A stretch of 64,000 bases of DNA from Callipepla californica brunnescens (taxonomy: Eukaryota > Chordata > Aves > Galliformes > Odontophoridae). A program made the position numbers and the translations under genes. Positions within the stretch are counted from its first letter, which is position 1. Each line of letters starts with the position of its first letter. The DNA is taken from contig JALIRH010000039.1 of assembly GCA_023055505.1 (NCBI GenBank), positions 186,001 to 250,000 of the forward strand, read 5' to 3'. This document shows positions 12,411 through 23,114 of the stretch, piece after piece. Below the pieces are notes generated by a model. The model did no database searches. It worked only from the letters and a program-made list of their open reading frames with translations, and was not told the origin of the DNA.

Positions 12411-13600
12411 AAACAGGAGTTATTATGAGGTTAATGTCAGAGCCCTTAAGAAAATAACAAACTCAGAAAAAAGTAAAAAATCACACTACTACACATATTC
12501 AAATAGCTATGCATTTTACCTCAAAAAGTCATGTATTTCTAACAAACACCATTATATCTGGCTCACGCTGCTACATCAGTAGTCAAAGACCAAAGTTCCA
12601 GAAGACCAAGCAGCATTTGAAGTCTTGAAGTCTTCCTGCAGCAATTCATAGCAGCCCCACAGCAGGATGTCCACTCACCTGTATCAGGGCCGCTCCAGAC
12701 AGACTGCAGTGAGGAAGGACTGGACTGGGAAAATTGGCTCTGCACAAAAGGCTGCCTTGTAAGATTTCCAGTATTACAGCTCCACACAGCACCCTGTTGC
12801 CTCTAAACACTGTGTTCTCCTACATAGGTATTTTAAATGGAAGCAAAATGTAGGGAAAGACTCAAAATTCGAAACTCCTTATGCTTTATTTGCTTGATTT
12901 GGGGTGGGGACCTCGTGTAAGCAACCTAAGTCCTCACTTCCACTTTCATTTCCCTGCCACTTCTGACAAGCAGACCACACTGCTGATGTAAGCTGGACTC
13001 CAGCACACCCAGGGCACTCTCCTGCGTTCACTGTGAAGAAATGGAAGTTGCACAGCCCTGACACAGCTCCAGCACCTTCCTCCAGTCCCTGCCACTTGGG
13101 CTGCACCAGCCTAGTGCAGGGACTAAAACTGGACAGCCAAAGCAGCTGGCAGGAGGCTGGAGCAGCAGGAGGGCTGCCAGCACACAGCCAGAAGGGTGGT
13201 GGAACAGCTTCCCTTGGCACCAAGGCCAGCTTGAGGTTACTGTGAAAACTTGCCATTGGAGCAAAAGGAAGGCCTCGTCCTGCTCTGCTTTTTCTAACTG
13301 CCAAACAGTTAAGGTCACATTTCACAAGAAAGTCTTTAAAAAAATCCACAAAATTTCTGCTGTAAGCTCAAATGGTTTGTTTTCAGCTGTTCAATAAAAA
13401 CACATTCAAAGAGAAAGCCTCACACAAATGTACAAACATTATGCACCTTTTATTAGCAATTTCCTTAGTTTTAAATGTGACAGGAAAAATACCTACCTCC
13501 ATAACCCAGCTAGGAAACTGAAAACTGCAAAAGCCATTACATGTTAAGAGGAAGTGTAAGCAAATGAAAGTTGCTACAGTTAAAAAGCACAGAGATACTT

Positions 13601-13670
13601 TATCACAGAACCACAGAACTGCAGGGGCTGGAATGGACCACTAGAGATCATCTAGTCCAACCTTATCCCA
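13601..13670 (-). mobile_element. CR1 LINE 3'-end fragment, minus orientation
   Basis: ATCACAGAACCACAGAACTG, then GGCTGGAATGGACC, then GATCATCTAGTCCAACC. Read on the minus strand this is the standard CR1 3' end with its GGTTGGACTAGATGATC core and octamer-like terminus. It is strongly 5'-truncated. Confidence 0.9.
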
Positions 13671-16600
13671 AAGAAATAAGAATAAAGACCACTCATACGA
13701 TTTCCTAAGGTTTAAATATTTTGTAAAAAGAAATCTGAAGAGTTTCACATAAAATTCAGACTCTGAACTGCCAGAGCAATAGTGTTGTGTTTAGGGGATA
13801 TACTTCGCTCTTCAACGCTGACATGATGTAGCAAATTAAAATTAACCTGAACTGCTGCAACGTATTCAGTATCAACCACATTATCCATCTCAACAAACTG
13901 CCAAGTCAACTAACTTGCAAAGCTTTATTATTTAAAAGGAAAAAAAAAAAACAAAAAAAAACCCAAAACACTACTAAAACCATGACAGACTAAAAAAAAA
14001 AAGTCCTTCGTCCTCTGCCAGCCACTGGGCATCTGTACAGCAGAGGGAAACGGGGAGGGAAAGGAGTGCCTCCAAAAAGAATAACAAGTTTGGAAACAAA
14101 ACAGTGGAGCCGAGTGAATCAGTGCTGAGGTGGCATCTCTGCAGAAACCTGGAAGGCATCTCTTATTCACAAGCTCAGACTCACACCAATTGCCAGACCT
14201 GGAATGAAAACACAATTTTCTCCCAGGCAGGCTGACAACAAAAACGGTTTGTCACCTGCATCTGCAAAGCGAGGGAGATTCACCTGTTGAACCCATTTCA
14301 GCATATTCCATTTATTTAAAATTTTGGTGTTGCAGGGGATTTAGTAACCTTTTGTTTGTTTGTTTTTTATCCCCTGAATGGACAGTGCCCACTTGACTCC
14401 TCTCTAAATCCACCTCACTGCTTGGCATGCTGTTGAAAAATGATCTGGTTAAAATACAACAGTTTGAGATAAGGGAATGTACTGTCTGACCTCAAATTAT
14501 AGACAGTGATTAAGCCTACACGCACCTACAACAGCCAAATTTTAAATCATTTTAATTCAGCTTAGATTCCTCTACTGGAGAATGCATTTTAGGCACAGAA
14601 AATGAAGGAACGAGATTGTTTCGCTTTCATTTCTGCTGTTTCCTCGCTCTCTCAGATTAGCATTAGAAAATTCTGCATTTGAATTGCAAAAATTCAGGGT
14701 AACACTTCCAAACAGGAAAGGAAAAAAAAAAAAAAAAAGTGTCAAGAAGATGCTTCGACCCATCTGCCCTTTCACTTCTTTATCTCAGACTTCTCAGCTG
14801 TAGTCAACCATTTTTAAAATCACACATCTTGGGTCAGTTTTCACCACGGTTTATGCAAAGGCCAAGTGGAACTGTGAGCTTTGTTGCAAAGCATTTCTGT
14901 TTGAACCAAAGGAAAGATGCCCAGTTCCTTCTGCATTCATTCTGTGCTTCTCTGTCTCTGTCTCAGCTGCAGCCTGGTTGGCAGGTGGAGGTGTGCTGCA
15001 GCTCAAGGAACGTATGGTGGTTCCTAGCTATCCCCTATGAGGAAACAGGACTTTCTCCTGCCTTCCCCTCAGCTGAGGCTGCTCCTCTACTGAGGCATCA
15101 TTTTTCCAAGACAACACACAGAAATTCAGCAGTCCGTTGACATTACGTTAAATGTGTCCTAAATTTAGTCCCAACTGGCTCAAATGTCTGAAGTGTCTGA
15201 AAGAGTGAAGAAGAGCATCTAAAGGGAAAATGAACAGTCTCCTGTGGTCTTTTTTTATTTTCCTCCTCAGGGACTACTAGATTAAACATATATAGAGAAA
15301 GTACTATAAACTTAACTGTTATCACCTTCTTTCTATAAAGCATTCCCTCCCCTGAGATAGAGAGCCCTGACATTTTTATCTGAGAGCTGCCTTTATCTGC
15401 CCCATTATGATTGTCCACGAACCGAAATCTCCCCAGCCAGCCTTCCAGCATAAGGGGGGGATTAACCTCAGCCTCCCTGGGCTAATTCCCAACATAGTCC
15501 AGCTGAACCTCCAACAAAAATAAAGTGAAATTCAACAAACAAAGGCTACAGCCACAGACAGAAACAAAAGGACAGGCACAAAAGGACAGGCTGCCTCAAC
15601 GTGTTCTGCTCATATTGCAGCACAGGTGATGTCTCCTTCTGCAGACAGTGCTAATGCCCTAATGAGAGAGGAAGGGGAATGAGTCTTTTCTCTGCTGGTT
15701 GTAACTCAGCCCTGTTTTTGCACCTGAGAACTCACACGTATCATTCCCTTGTTCTGTGCCAGTAGTTAAGAAGAAAAATCACATGTTTATATTTGTTTTG
15801 CGATAAAGTAGACATAACTTAGGACAAACTGTTATCGGTCCCTGGTGTTTTTCCAAACTACTTAGAACTAAAACTATCAGAAGATTACTGGCCACTAAAG
15901 CGCCTCAGGCTCCACCAGCAATAAACCCACAGGTATTCTTAGTAACAAACATGCAAGTGCTATCTACGCACAGTCTCAGATCCTCCAGTTTCTAGAAGCT
16001 GAAGGATTCAAGCTCATAAGAATAGTACTTCCAAAATCTATCCAGAAGGAAGGCCGTGCAGTGCACACAACATTAAACACAACAGACACAGCAACACGTT
16101 AGCACTGGGCCTAGGGAAGATGAGCACGAAGCTCTGATGTTAAGTATTACTGTGGAGGATTAGAAACTTCTAAGAAGGATTCTTTAGATGAGCAACTTTA
16201 CATATAGAAGTGTAGTGAGCTTGTGCATGAATTAGACAAGTACCACTGAGAAACTGAAGTAACAGGAATGCTTTGTTTTATACAAAACAGCACTAATGTA
16301 TATAGGTATAAACACCCCACAACTAAATCCTTAAATGAGCAGAATATGCAAGGCTGGAAATCCATACAAGACGTGCCTGCTACAGGCTAGCTCCTATTCA
16401 CATTGACACCCACTGTCTTTCCTACAGCAAGACGGCTCACTGCAAAGGCCACCAACAGCAGATGCCAAATACTTCTTCCTGAACCTATCACTGCTAGCAA
16501 CTCCCATCCCAAACTCAGGAAAGCCCTTCTCTCAGTCCCACCAGCTGTGCAGCTGAGCTGGACTATCCCTCCTTTTATATTTCACATAAGGACTTCTAAT

Positions 16601-19166
16601 GCCTCAATACGTTCTGATTCTGATTTCAAATTTTACTGTAACAGTTGTTGAAACTTCTGAAAAACACTAGAGCTTCACAATCAACTGAAGCCAAAAGAGG
16701 GGTGCCACCTGCCTCAAACGCTGCTCTGTGCTGCACATGCTGTAAACCTGATCTGGAAACTGAACCAACTCAGCTCTCACTTTTAAAAGCAAACACATTT
16801 GCACCAGCACTGGGTAGGAGGCTGGGGAAAAAAAAGCAAAACAGTACAGTGCTACCTATGTGCAAAGGCCTTCAGAGGCTCAAGTAGCTTCTGGAGGCCT
16901 GAACTGATCACGAAGCTGGATAGGTTGTAGCTACATGTTTAAATCCAGGCTTTCCATCTTGTTCTTAAAACTCCATTCACCCCTGCTGTTTGTGCTAAAT
17001 AAAGAGACAACATTATGTATTTTCAGCATAGAAGTTTATCTGGTACTTGTACTGAACAACGTTGATCCCTTCATCCAAATTCTAACCCTTTAGACATCCT
17101 CTGAAATACTTCACACCAGTTGCAAACTGGTTCACAAATTAATTTACTGTTGCAAATGGATCTGCTACCTTTGTCCCTCTGTCTGCTCTCCTGGTAACTT
17201 TAACTTCTGAAAGAAGTATGCTGAAAACCATGACTTGAGAAATGTTGTCAAGTATACATTCACATAGTGGGCACACAGACTGAGTTGTAACTGTTTCTAA
17301 CACAAAACTGATTCCAGAATCCCATCAAGTTTTGCAGACACCAGTAACTGAAATCTGAAAGTTACTTCTTGCTGGCAACGTTTCTTTTATACTTCAGAAA
17401 TAAAAATCACATAAGCAATCTAGTAACATCTGACACTGCTTTTTCCGAACTTAAAATATCAGAACTGAGATCCAATCCATACAGCTACATATACATTTAT
17501 GCATGCATCGCTGCTCAGAAGTAAAATTGAATTCCATAAGCTCTGTTACTAAAGTTAGTTAATAGGTTTTTAGTACTTCTGAGCTAAAATAATTATTGAT
17601 CTATCACTTACGTATAGTTAAACATCTTATGATTATATTGTCCGTTGTTTGATAACGTGCCAAAAGCACCAGACGCAGTGATTCCCCTGGATGGCTTCCA
17701 TTCCTCAATCAATCTGATAAGCAAAATGCAGGACCTTCCTTTCTACAAGCTTTGGGGACAAGTCAGTACCAGCATTTCATAATTAAGGTGGAAACAGTAA
17801 CAAAATAAAGCTAATTAAGAAGAAACACTTTGTGAAACTTAGAAGCAGGCACTGCAGCTAGGTATACTCTAGGTGAGAAAAATTTTGAACTGCCTTATGG
17901 CATCGGTGCAAACACGCAAACTAGAACTGTTACTGCGACAAGCAGATCCACACCAAAGGTAAGAAGAGCTCCCTTGGGAAACCTCACTTTCAGACAGAGC
18001 ACAGGGAAATCCTTCTCCCCATTCTCCCCGTAACAGCAACTCCCTTCAGAGCGAGGGCCAGGTAAATGCCCTGCATTGTGCAGGTGCCCCATGGCATCCG
18101 GCTGTTTTTCTTCCTGTGCTAGCCAAGTATGAGACAAAAGCCCCAGCTGTCTGAGGACAGAACAGGAGGAACTTCCCATCTCTCCCTACATACCTTCTGT
18201 GAACAGATTCCCATACATATCTGATGAGAAACTTTAATTTCATCCTAAAAAAAATAAATAAATTAGGAAGCAATTACCACTGAAGTGAGATAGAAAAAGA
18301 GAAAAAAGCTCCCTACCCAACCAGTGTCTGACAAGCAGACCTCTCACTCCTAATATAGCTTCTTCTGCCAGATGCTGTAATTAAGTCACATTTCCATGGC
18401 CGAGTTACTTTTCTTGTCACGGAAATAATTATGTCATAAACATCAGGGGTCAGACGATGCACAAGCACCTATTCAAACCAGGAGCACAAGTCAAACAAAA
18501 ACAAAAACAACACGCAGCGTCTATTTTCACACAAATGCAATGACTCTTAAAGCCAGGGCAGCGTTCAGGAAACAAAGTAACAAGGAGACGGCGTGAAAAA
18601 CAAAAGCAATTAATTAATAGATTCTCACACAGATGTAACTATCACCTTAGCGTCCCAGTCCCTCCCTAGAACCTCAGCCTGGATCCGATTATATTGTTTC
18701 TCTGCGCGTAACCAGCTCGTCCTCCTTTGACAGACCCAGAAACAACCTTAAAAGCCAGAAGGCCTCAGGTAACGTGACACATTCAGCCAACTGGCAAACT
18801 GCAACCTACTGCAAAAGCCCGGGACTCGCTTATGTATTTGTACACAAGATAAGCCAACAAAAGAGCCCTAACAGAGGCGTAGGGATCGCCGTGCAACGCT
18901 TCATGCACAGCACCGCGCACAGAAAGCAGAACCTCTGGTTTAGGCGAGTAACAGCAGGCAGTGGCACAGCTGGCGACCACGGCCTGCCCCCCCCCCTCAC
19001 CCCCACCTCGGAGCACTTATTTAATCCCAGCCGAGAAGAACAACAACCTGCACGCACCCGGCTCGGGGCGGGATGCGGCCCCAGCTCCCCGCTGCCCTCG
19101 GAGCCGCTCCCCGCGACAACCCCGGCGTCGTGCTCCGACCCCGGCTCCGCCGCCAGCACCCTGCGG

Positions 19167-19205
19167 GCCGTGCCGTGCCGTGCCGTGCCGTGCCGTGCCG
19201 TGCCG
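19167..19205. repeat. Pentanucleotide microsatellite (TGCCG)7
   Basis: After GCCG, seven uninterrupted copies of TGCCG run to 19205 inside the TUT4 CpG island. The tract lies about 100 bases downstream of the inferred TUT4 exon 1 donor, so it is in the start of intron 1 on the transcribed strand, where it reads CGGCA. Confidence 0.95.
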
Positions 19206-19306
19206 GGGGCTGAGGCCCCGCCGAACCCCCCCCAGGCCCGCCTCCCTCCGCCGCGCACGGGGTGAACGGCTCCCCAACCCGGAGGGCCGTCCCCCGAGCC
19301 CAGTAC

Positions 19307-19450
19307 CTGGCTGCGGCCCTAGGGGTGCCGGGGCTGCGCCCCCGCCATGCCCGGCTCCGGCTGCTGGAGGCCCCGACGCCAGCGGCTCAGTCCGGCCCGG
19401 CCGCCATGTCAGCCGCGCGGTGCATTGTGGGGCGCGGGCGGCGCTGCCGG
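19307..19450 (-). other. TUT4: TUT4 non-coding first exon (5'UTR), right boundary approximate
   Basis: On the minus strand a donor (CAGCCAG followed by GTACTGGG) lies at 19306/19307 inside a dense CpG-rich block. This is the expected position for the first, non-coding exon that splices over about 8.2 kb to exon 2 at 11086. The transcription start is not visible; 19450 is a guess based on where GC density and YY1-like (GCCGCCATG) sequence occur. Inference from position, donor and GC content. Confidence 0.5.
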
Positions 19451-19579
19451 CGGGCACGGCCCGGCCCGGCCCGGTTCTGCCCGGGGCTGCTCGTCCCGGG
19501 GCGGCTCCTCGCTTCCCTCCTCCCCGCCTGTGCTCCCGGTACTACGGCAGCGGAGGAGGAACGAGGGAACCAGCTGCTC

Positions 19580-19648
19580 CATTTTTTATTTTTCTTTCAC
19601 TACCCCCATTTTTATTTTTTTTTTCCGTTTTCTCTTTTTTTTTCCCCA
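19580..19648. repeat. Pyrimidine (T/C) tract beside the CpG island
   Basis: About 70 bases almost entirely of T and C, including runs of 8 to 11 T, at the right shoulder of the TUT4 CpG island. On the minus strand it is an A/G tract upstream of TUT4 transcription. Confidence 0.8.
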
Positions 19649-19715
19649 GGCCGGTTGGGAATGCCCGGCCCCTCCCCGTACGGTCGGGCCGACCTGCGGG
19701 GTTTAACGGGTGCTT

Positions 19716-19860
19716 GGGTCACCGTCCCTGGAGGTGTTCGAGAAACGTTTAGATGTGGTGCTAAGGAACGTGGTCTAGTGGGGAAATACGGGTGGTAGGT
19801 GGATAGCTGGACTAGATGATCTTGGAGGTCTTTTCCAACCTTGGTGATGCTATGATGTTC
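19716..19860 (+). mobile_element. CR1 LINE 3'-end fragment
   Basis: From GTCACCGTCCCTGGAGGTGT through GAGAAACGTTTAGATGTGGT to TGGACTAGATGATCTTGGAG, TTTTCCAACCTT and ATGCTATGATGTTC: a good match in order to the CR1 3' end as known in birds. About 145 bases, plus orientation, 5'-truncated, some 250 bases upstream of the inferred TUT4 start. Confidence 0.93.
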
Positions 19861-22692
19861 ACCGAGTCTGCTCTCCTCAGCCTGGCCCGCACAGCTGTCT
19901 GAACCCATTTCCCTGCTCTGCACGCTGACTTTTGGTGGAGGAGCACAAGCGTGTTCCACATAAAGTGCAACCTCTGCAGGCCTTCCCCATCCCAGAGTCC
20001 CTGAGAGAGAGGGGACCCTGGCTCCCCGGCCTTGGCTACAAAGTTGCCTCTGGCCACAGCGAGGGACAGCACCTTGGCCAGCATCTCTGCTGTCACTTGG
20101 GTAGGTCTCAAGAGAGCCTGCTGGGCTCTTGGCAGCACTGCAGAGTGACCTAAAGGGATTGGCAAGTGCTTGAAAATGGCAAATCTTTCAGGGATCCAGT
20201 ACAGTGCTACCTCTCTTGGCAGTGAAATGCCTTGTTGGCACTGCCTAGCCCAGGCTAAGGAGGCCTTTCCAGAAAAGCAAGCGTTGTAAGAGTTTGTTGT
20301 TGAACTATGTAAGAGGTTAAAAGGAAATTATTAAAAATAACACAAATAAAAGTGCTGAAGACAGTATCTTAGAGAGTCTGTAGGCAAATAAAAGTTGAAA
20401 AATGTGTAATTCTGGATGCTATGAATATTGGCAAGATGTACCTTTGAGATTTATTGTCAATTCTTAGAGCTAATCAGCTTTCTCCTAGTTCACTGGAAGC
20501 TCAACTTTTACAAAATGAAGAATGGATACCTCAGTGTTTCCCTGCTGGGAAGTAATGCAGAGCAGACCTTCAGGAACGTGAGCCTAATTCAGCCAGCAGT
20601 GACAAAAATTGCAGTGCCACAGTGCTGTCCGATGGGCAGCCGAGGTCAGCTGGGTGGTGGCTTCAAATCGGTCCTATTTGACAAAGATATCGATTGGGTT
20701 TGGTAAGTCAAAAAGTAAATTGTAGAAATAACTCAATTTAACTTGCTGCTGGATGCAGTGCTCCTAAGTCAATATTTAGACGTGCTACTGAGCAAACAGG
20801 CACCGGTTTGCAAAACTGACTGGTGTTTTTTCTACAAGCTGAACTTTATTAGATTGTATCAGATTCTTTCAACAATTTAGCTCAAGGAGTTGGGTAGACT
20901 TGAAAAGAAAATGTTAGTGCAATTTTGTTGTGAAAACTTGAATCACTGCAAAACCAAGTCACCGTGTGTATTCAGAAACAATTCTGCATTCTCTGCTGAT
21001 GCTGAACGTGTTTTTGCAGGGAATAGTATAGATACATGGCACTAAAAGAGGAAGCTGATTTTCACTGCCAGCTGGCCATCGTTTAAAGAATTCTCAATTC
21101 AGTGCCATTGATCAAAGCCCTTCAGATTCTGGGCTGAGATTGTAGGAGAAAATGTAATTCTGAAAAGAAGAGAATTTTGCGTAGGAAACAGAGACAATAA
21201 ACATGAGTCTGTAGGAAGCAGATTTCACAGAGTCCCTTTCCAGAGCAAAACTTTGCTTGTCTCATTTGCATCATGATACATTATTTGCTGTCCCATACCT
21301 AAACTACTACATACCGAAGAATACTGGAGAAGTGTATTGCAAGCTGGAATGATTTTAAAACTGTTTTTAGAATTTATTAGTTTAAATTTATTTATTGAAA
21401 AGCATATGGTATTTTAAAGCCCCAATCTGCATCTTCAGCTGTCTCTGAGATTCTCTAAAGCTTCTGAGATGATCTGCTTATAAAGTGAGGAAACTGCACT
21501 TGGTTCGTGGTCAGTGCTACAGGCAGGAAGGTACACAGAAATACAGAACTTGTCTGTGAAGATGAGATGAGAACTTCAGATTTCTAGCACAGTGTATTTT
21601 CCCTACAAACAGCATGAGAAAAGACTTTTCATCCATATAGAATGTTGCACGATTTCTGGATGCTGGATTTCTGCTTAAGCTAAAATACAGAAAGGCATGC
21701 AAAATTTGGAATGCTTAAAAATTATCATTAAATCTTTCAACTAATAGAGTTATTTTTCCAGAGTAATGCCACTTATGCTTGAATCACCTAACCAAATTTA
21801 ATCAAGATGTCAAAGATCTACCAAAATACAATTAAAAAGAAAAACAAACAAACAAACAAACCCACATTACAGAGCGTGATTTGCTCTTCAAAAGATAAAT
21901 TTCCAATATGCCTTGGATGTAGCACTTGTTTTCTGTAAATCACTACGTTTTGCTTTTCTTTGCCAAGAAATACCAGAGTCAGGCATGGAGGAACAGGTTT
22001 TTTTTGGTCCAAGAAGAAATCAATGATCATCAGATGCTTTCTATGGCTGTTACTTTATAAATACAAATTCTTTTCCCTCAGCAGACATCATAGGAAGTGC
22101 TAGAAATTGATATTTTTTCTTGTAGACAACCCAAGAATGGCATCAGTACACTAATGCTTAGGCATTGGCATGGCTCTAAAAATCTGAAAGCTTTGGTAAC
22201 AAATTCAGTTCCTAATGCTTAATGCTTCTTAAAAGCTCCTTGGTAATGTTCTTATCTCCTACATCACCTTCTCACTCATTGCAAACCAAGTCCTCCCAGA
22301 GAAGTTCCTGAAGGTCTCACGAGAAGATTTAACATGAATCTCTCAGTATTGTCCATTTTGCTGACTGTACGCTGTGACTCTTGCTCTGAACACTTGTATC
22401 AGTAACCCCTAGCAACCAAGCCACTGCCTTTGACATTACACCAGTTACTAGATGCTATAGTTAGCATACTGTAAAAAAATGCACTTGCTAATCCATCAAA
22501 AATCATAGGACTCCCTTATTTTCCTAGGACGTAGTGAAAGCCAGTCCGTACATCTGGCATGCCATAGACATATTCAATCTTGCTATTCTTGGGCCAAAGA
22601 ACTAGCACTTCAATCCAGGTTGTACCTATAAGGGGCCTCACTTGACATACCACTACTGAAAGGAAACACTCTGTTTTAGTGTTTGGCTGCTG

Positions 22693-22700
22693 CATAAATA
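22693..22700 (+). promoter_or_regulatory. TATA-like element upstream of GPX7
   Basis: CATAAATA lies about 215 bases before the preferred GPX7 start codon, in a region without a CpG island. If used, transcription would start near 22725, and the CR1 tail at 22741 would lie in the 5'UTR. Motif only. Confidence 0.3.
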
Positions 22701-22740
22701 CCTGCCCACGAGATCTTGCATGGATACGGATTCTGCTAAG

Positions 22741-22801
22741 TTATGGTTGGACTAGATGATCTTAGTGGTGCTTTCCAACCTCAAGGATTTTACGATTCTG
22801 T
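22741..22801 (+). mobile_element. CR1 LINE 3' tail adjoining GPX7 exon 1
   Basis: GGTTGGACTAGATGATCTTA, then GTGCTTTCCAACCTCAAGGA, ending TTTTACGATTCTGTG: the last about 60 bases of a CR1 in plus orientation, some 105 bases before the preferred GPX7 ATG. The GPX7 reading frame stays open back through it to 22743. Confidence 0.9.
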
Positions 22802-22907
22802 GTTCTTTGCAAGATCTGGACTGTTGCAAAAGCTTCGTTTGCAGCAGTCTCTTCTTTCCGGCAGGGCTTTGCTTTTGTGGCAAATGTTTGCAGCTCGGTC
22901 GTGCAGC

Positions 22908-23114
22908 ATGCTAGATCCTGAGGGCAGTGTGGAGCACAAGCCTTCCTCTTCCTTCCCTAAAGTTTTTCTCATCCCTCTAGCCATGCTCCTTGCAATTACA
23001 GCGCTCCTGCTCTTAGCATTTTCCGCTACTCGGCAGAAAGAGACTGATTTTTACACTTTTAAAGTTGTAAACATCAGGGGCAAACTAGTATCTCTGGAGA
23101 AATACAGGGGCTCG
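22908..23114 (+). CDS. GPX7: GPX7 exon 1: N-terminal hydrophobic segment and start of fold
   Basis: From ATG 22908 it encodes MLDPEG, a Ser-rich tail, PKVFLIPLAMLLAITALLLL as a hydrophobic core, then ETDFYTFKVVNIRGKLV and EKYRGS. The donor GTAAGT follows at 23115, phase 0. With the start at 22983 (MLLAIT) the same core would be a signal peptide. The frame remains open beyond the donor, but that sequence is intronic. Confidence 0.88.

Larger units (their letters stand above)
11087..19306. other. TUT4 intron 1, about 8.2 kb
   Basis: Long first intron. It holds an (AT)n tract at 11484-11498, an (ACAAA)n-type tract at 12378-12410, a GC-rich block at about 12890-13300, a minus-orientation CR1 fragment at 13601-13670, and poly-A runs at 13939-13969 and 14720-14737. 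Alternative 5'UTR exons could lie here but cannot be proven from sequence. Confidence 0.55.
18960..19550. promoter_or_regulatory. CpG island and promoter of TUT4
   Basis: About 600 bases are very GC-rich and full of CG dinucleotides, against an AT-rich background on both sides. The block contains GC-box-like and GGCCCGGCCCGG tracts, a GCCGCCATG motif resembling the YY1 core, and GCATTGTGGG resembling part of the ZNF143/THAP11 site. There is no TATA box. Long open frames crossing this block on both strands follow from GC richness and are not genes. It probably drives TUT4 leftward; GPX7 begins 3.4 kb to the right and may not share it. Confidence 0.75.
19551..22692. other. Head-to-head interval between TUT4 and GPX7
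   Basis: Contains a pyrimidine-rich tract at 19580-19648 and a CR1 fragment at 19716-19860, followed by about 2.8 kb with no recognised gene. GC falls sharply to the right of about 20200. Confidence 0.6.

Noticed and set aside
12879..13349. 156-codon minus-strand open frame in TUT4 intron 1
   Set aside because: It has no recognisable domain and overlaps open frames in two other readings, which points to base composition. Kept only as a composition finding.
18774..19798. Several overlapping open frames of 120-263 codons on both strands
   Set aside because: They lie in the TUT4 CpG island, where high GC removes stop codons. Their translations are Pro/Arg/Ala-rich, include the TGCCG repeat, and resemble no known protein.
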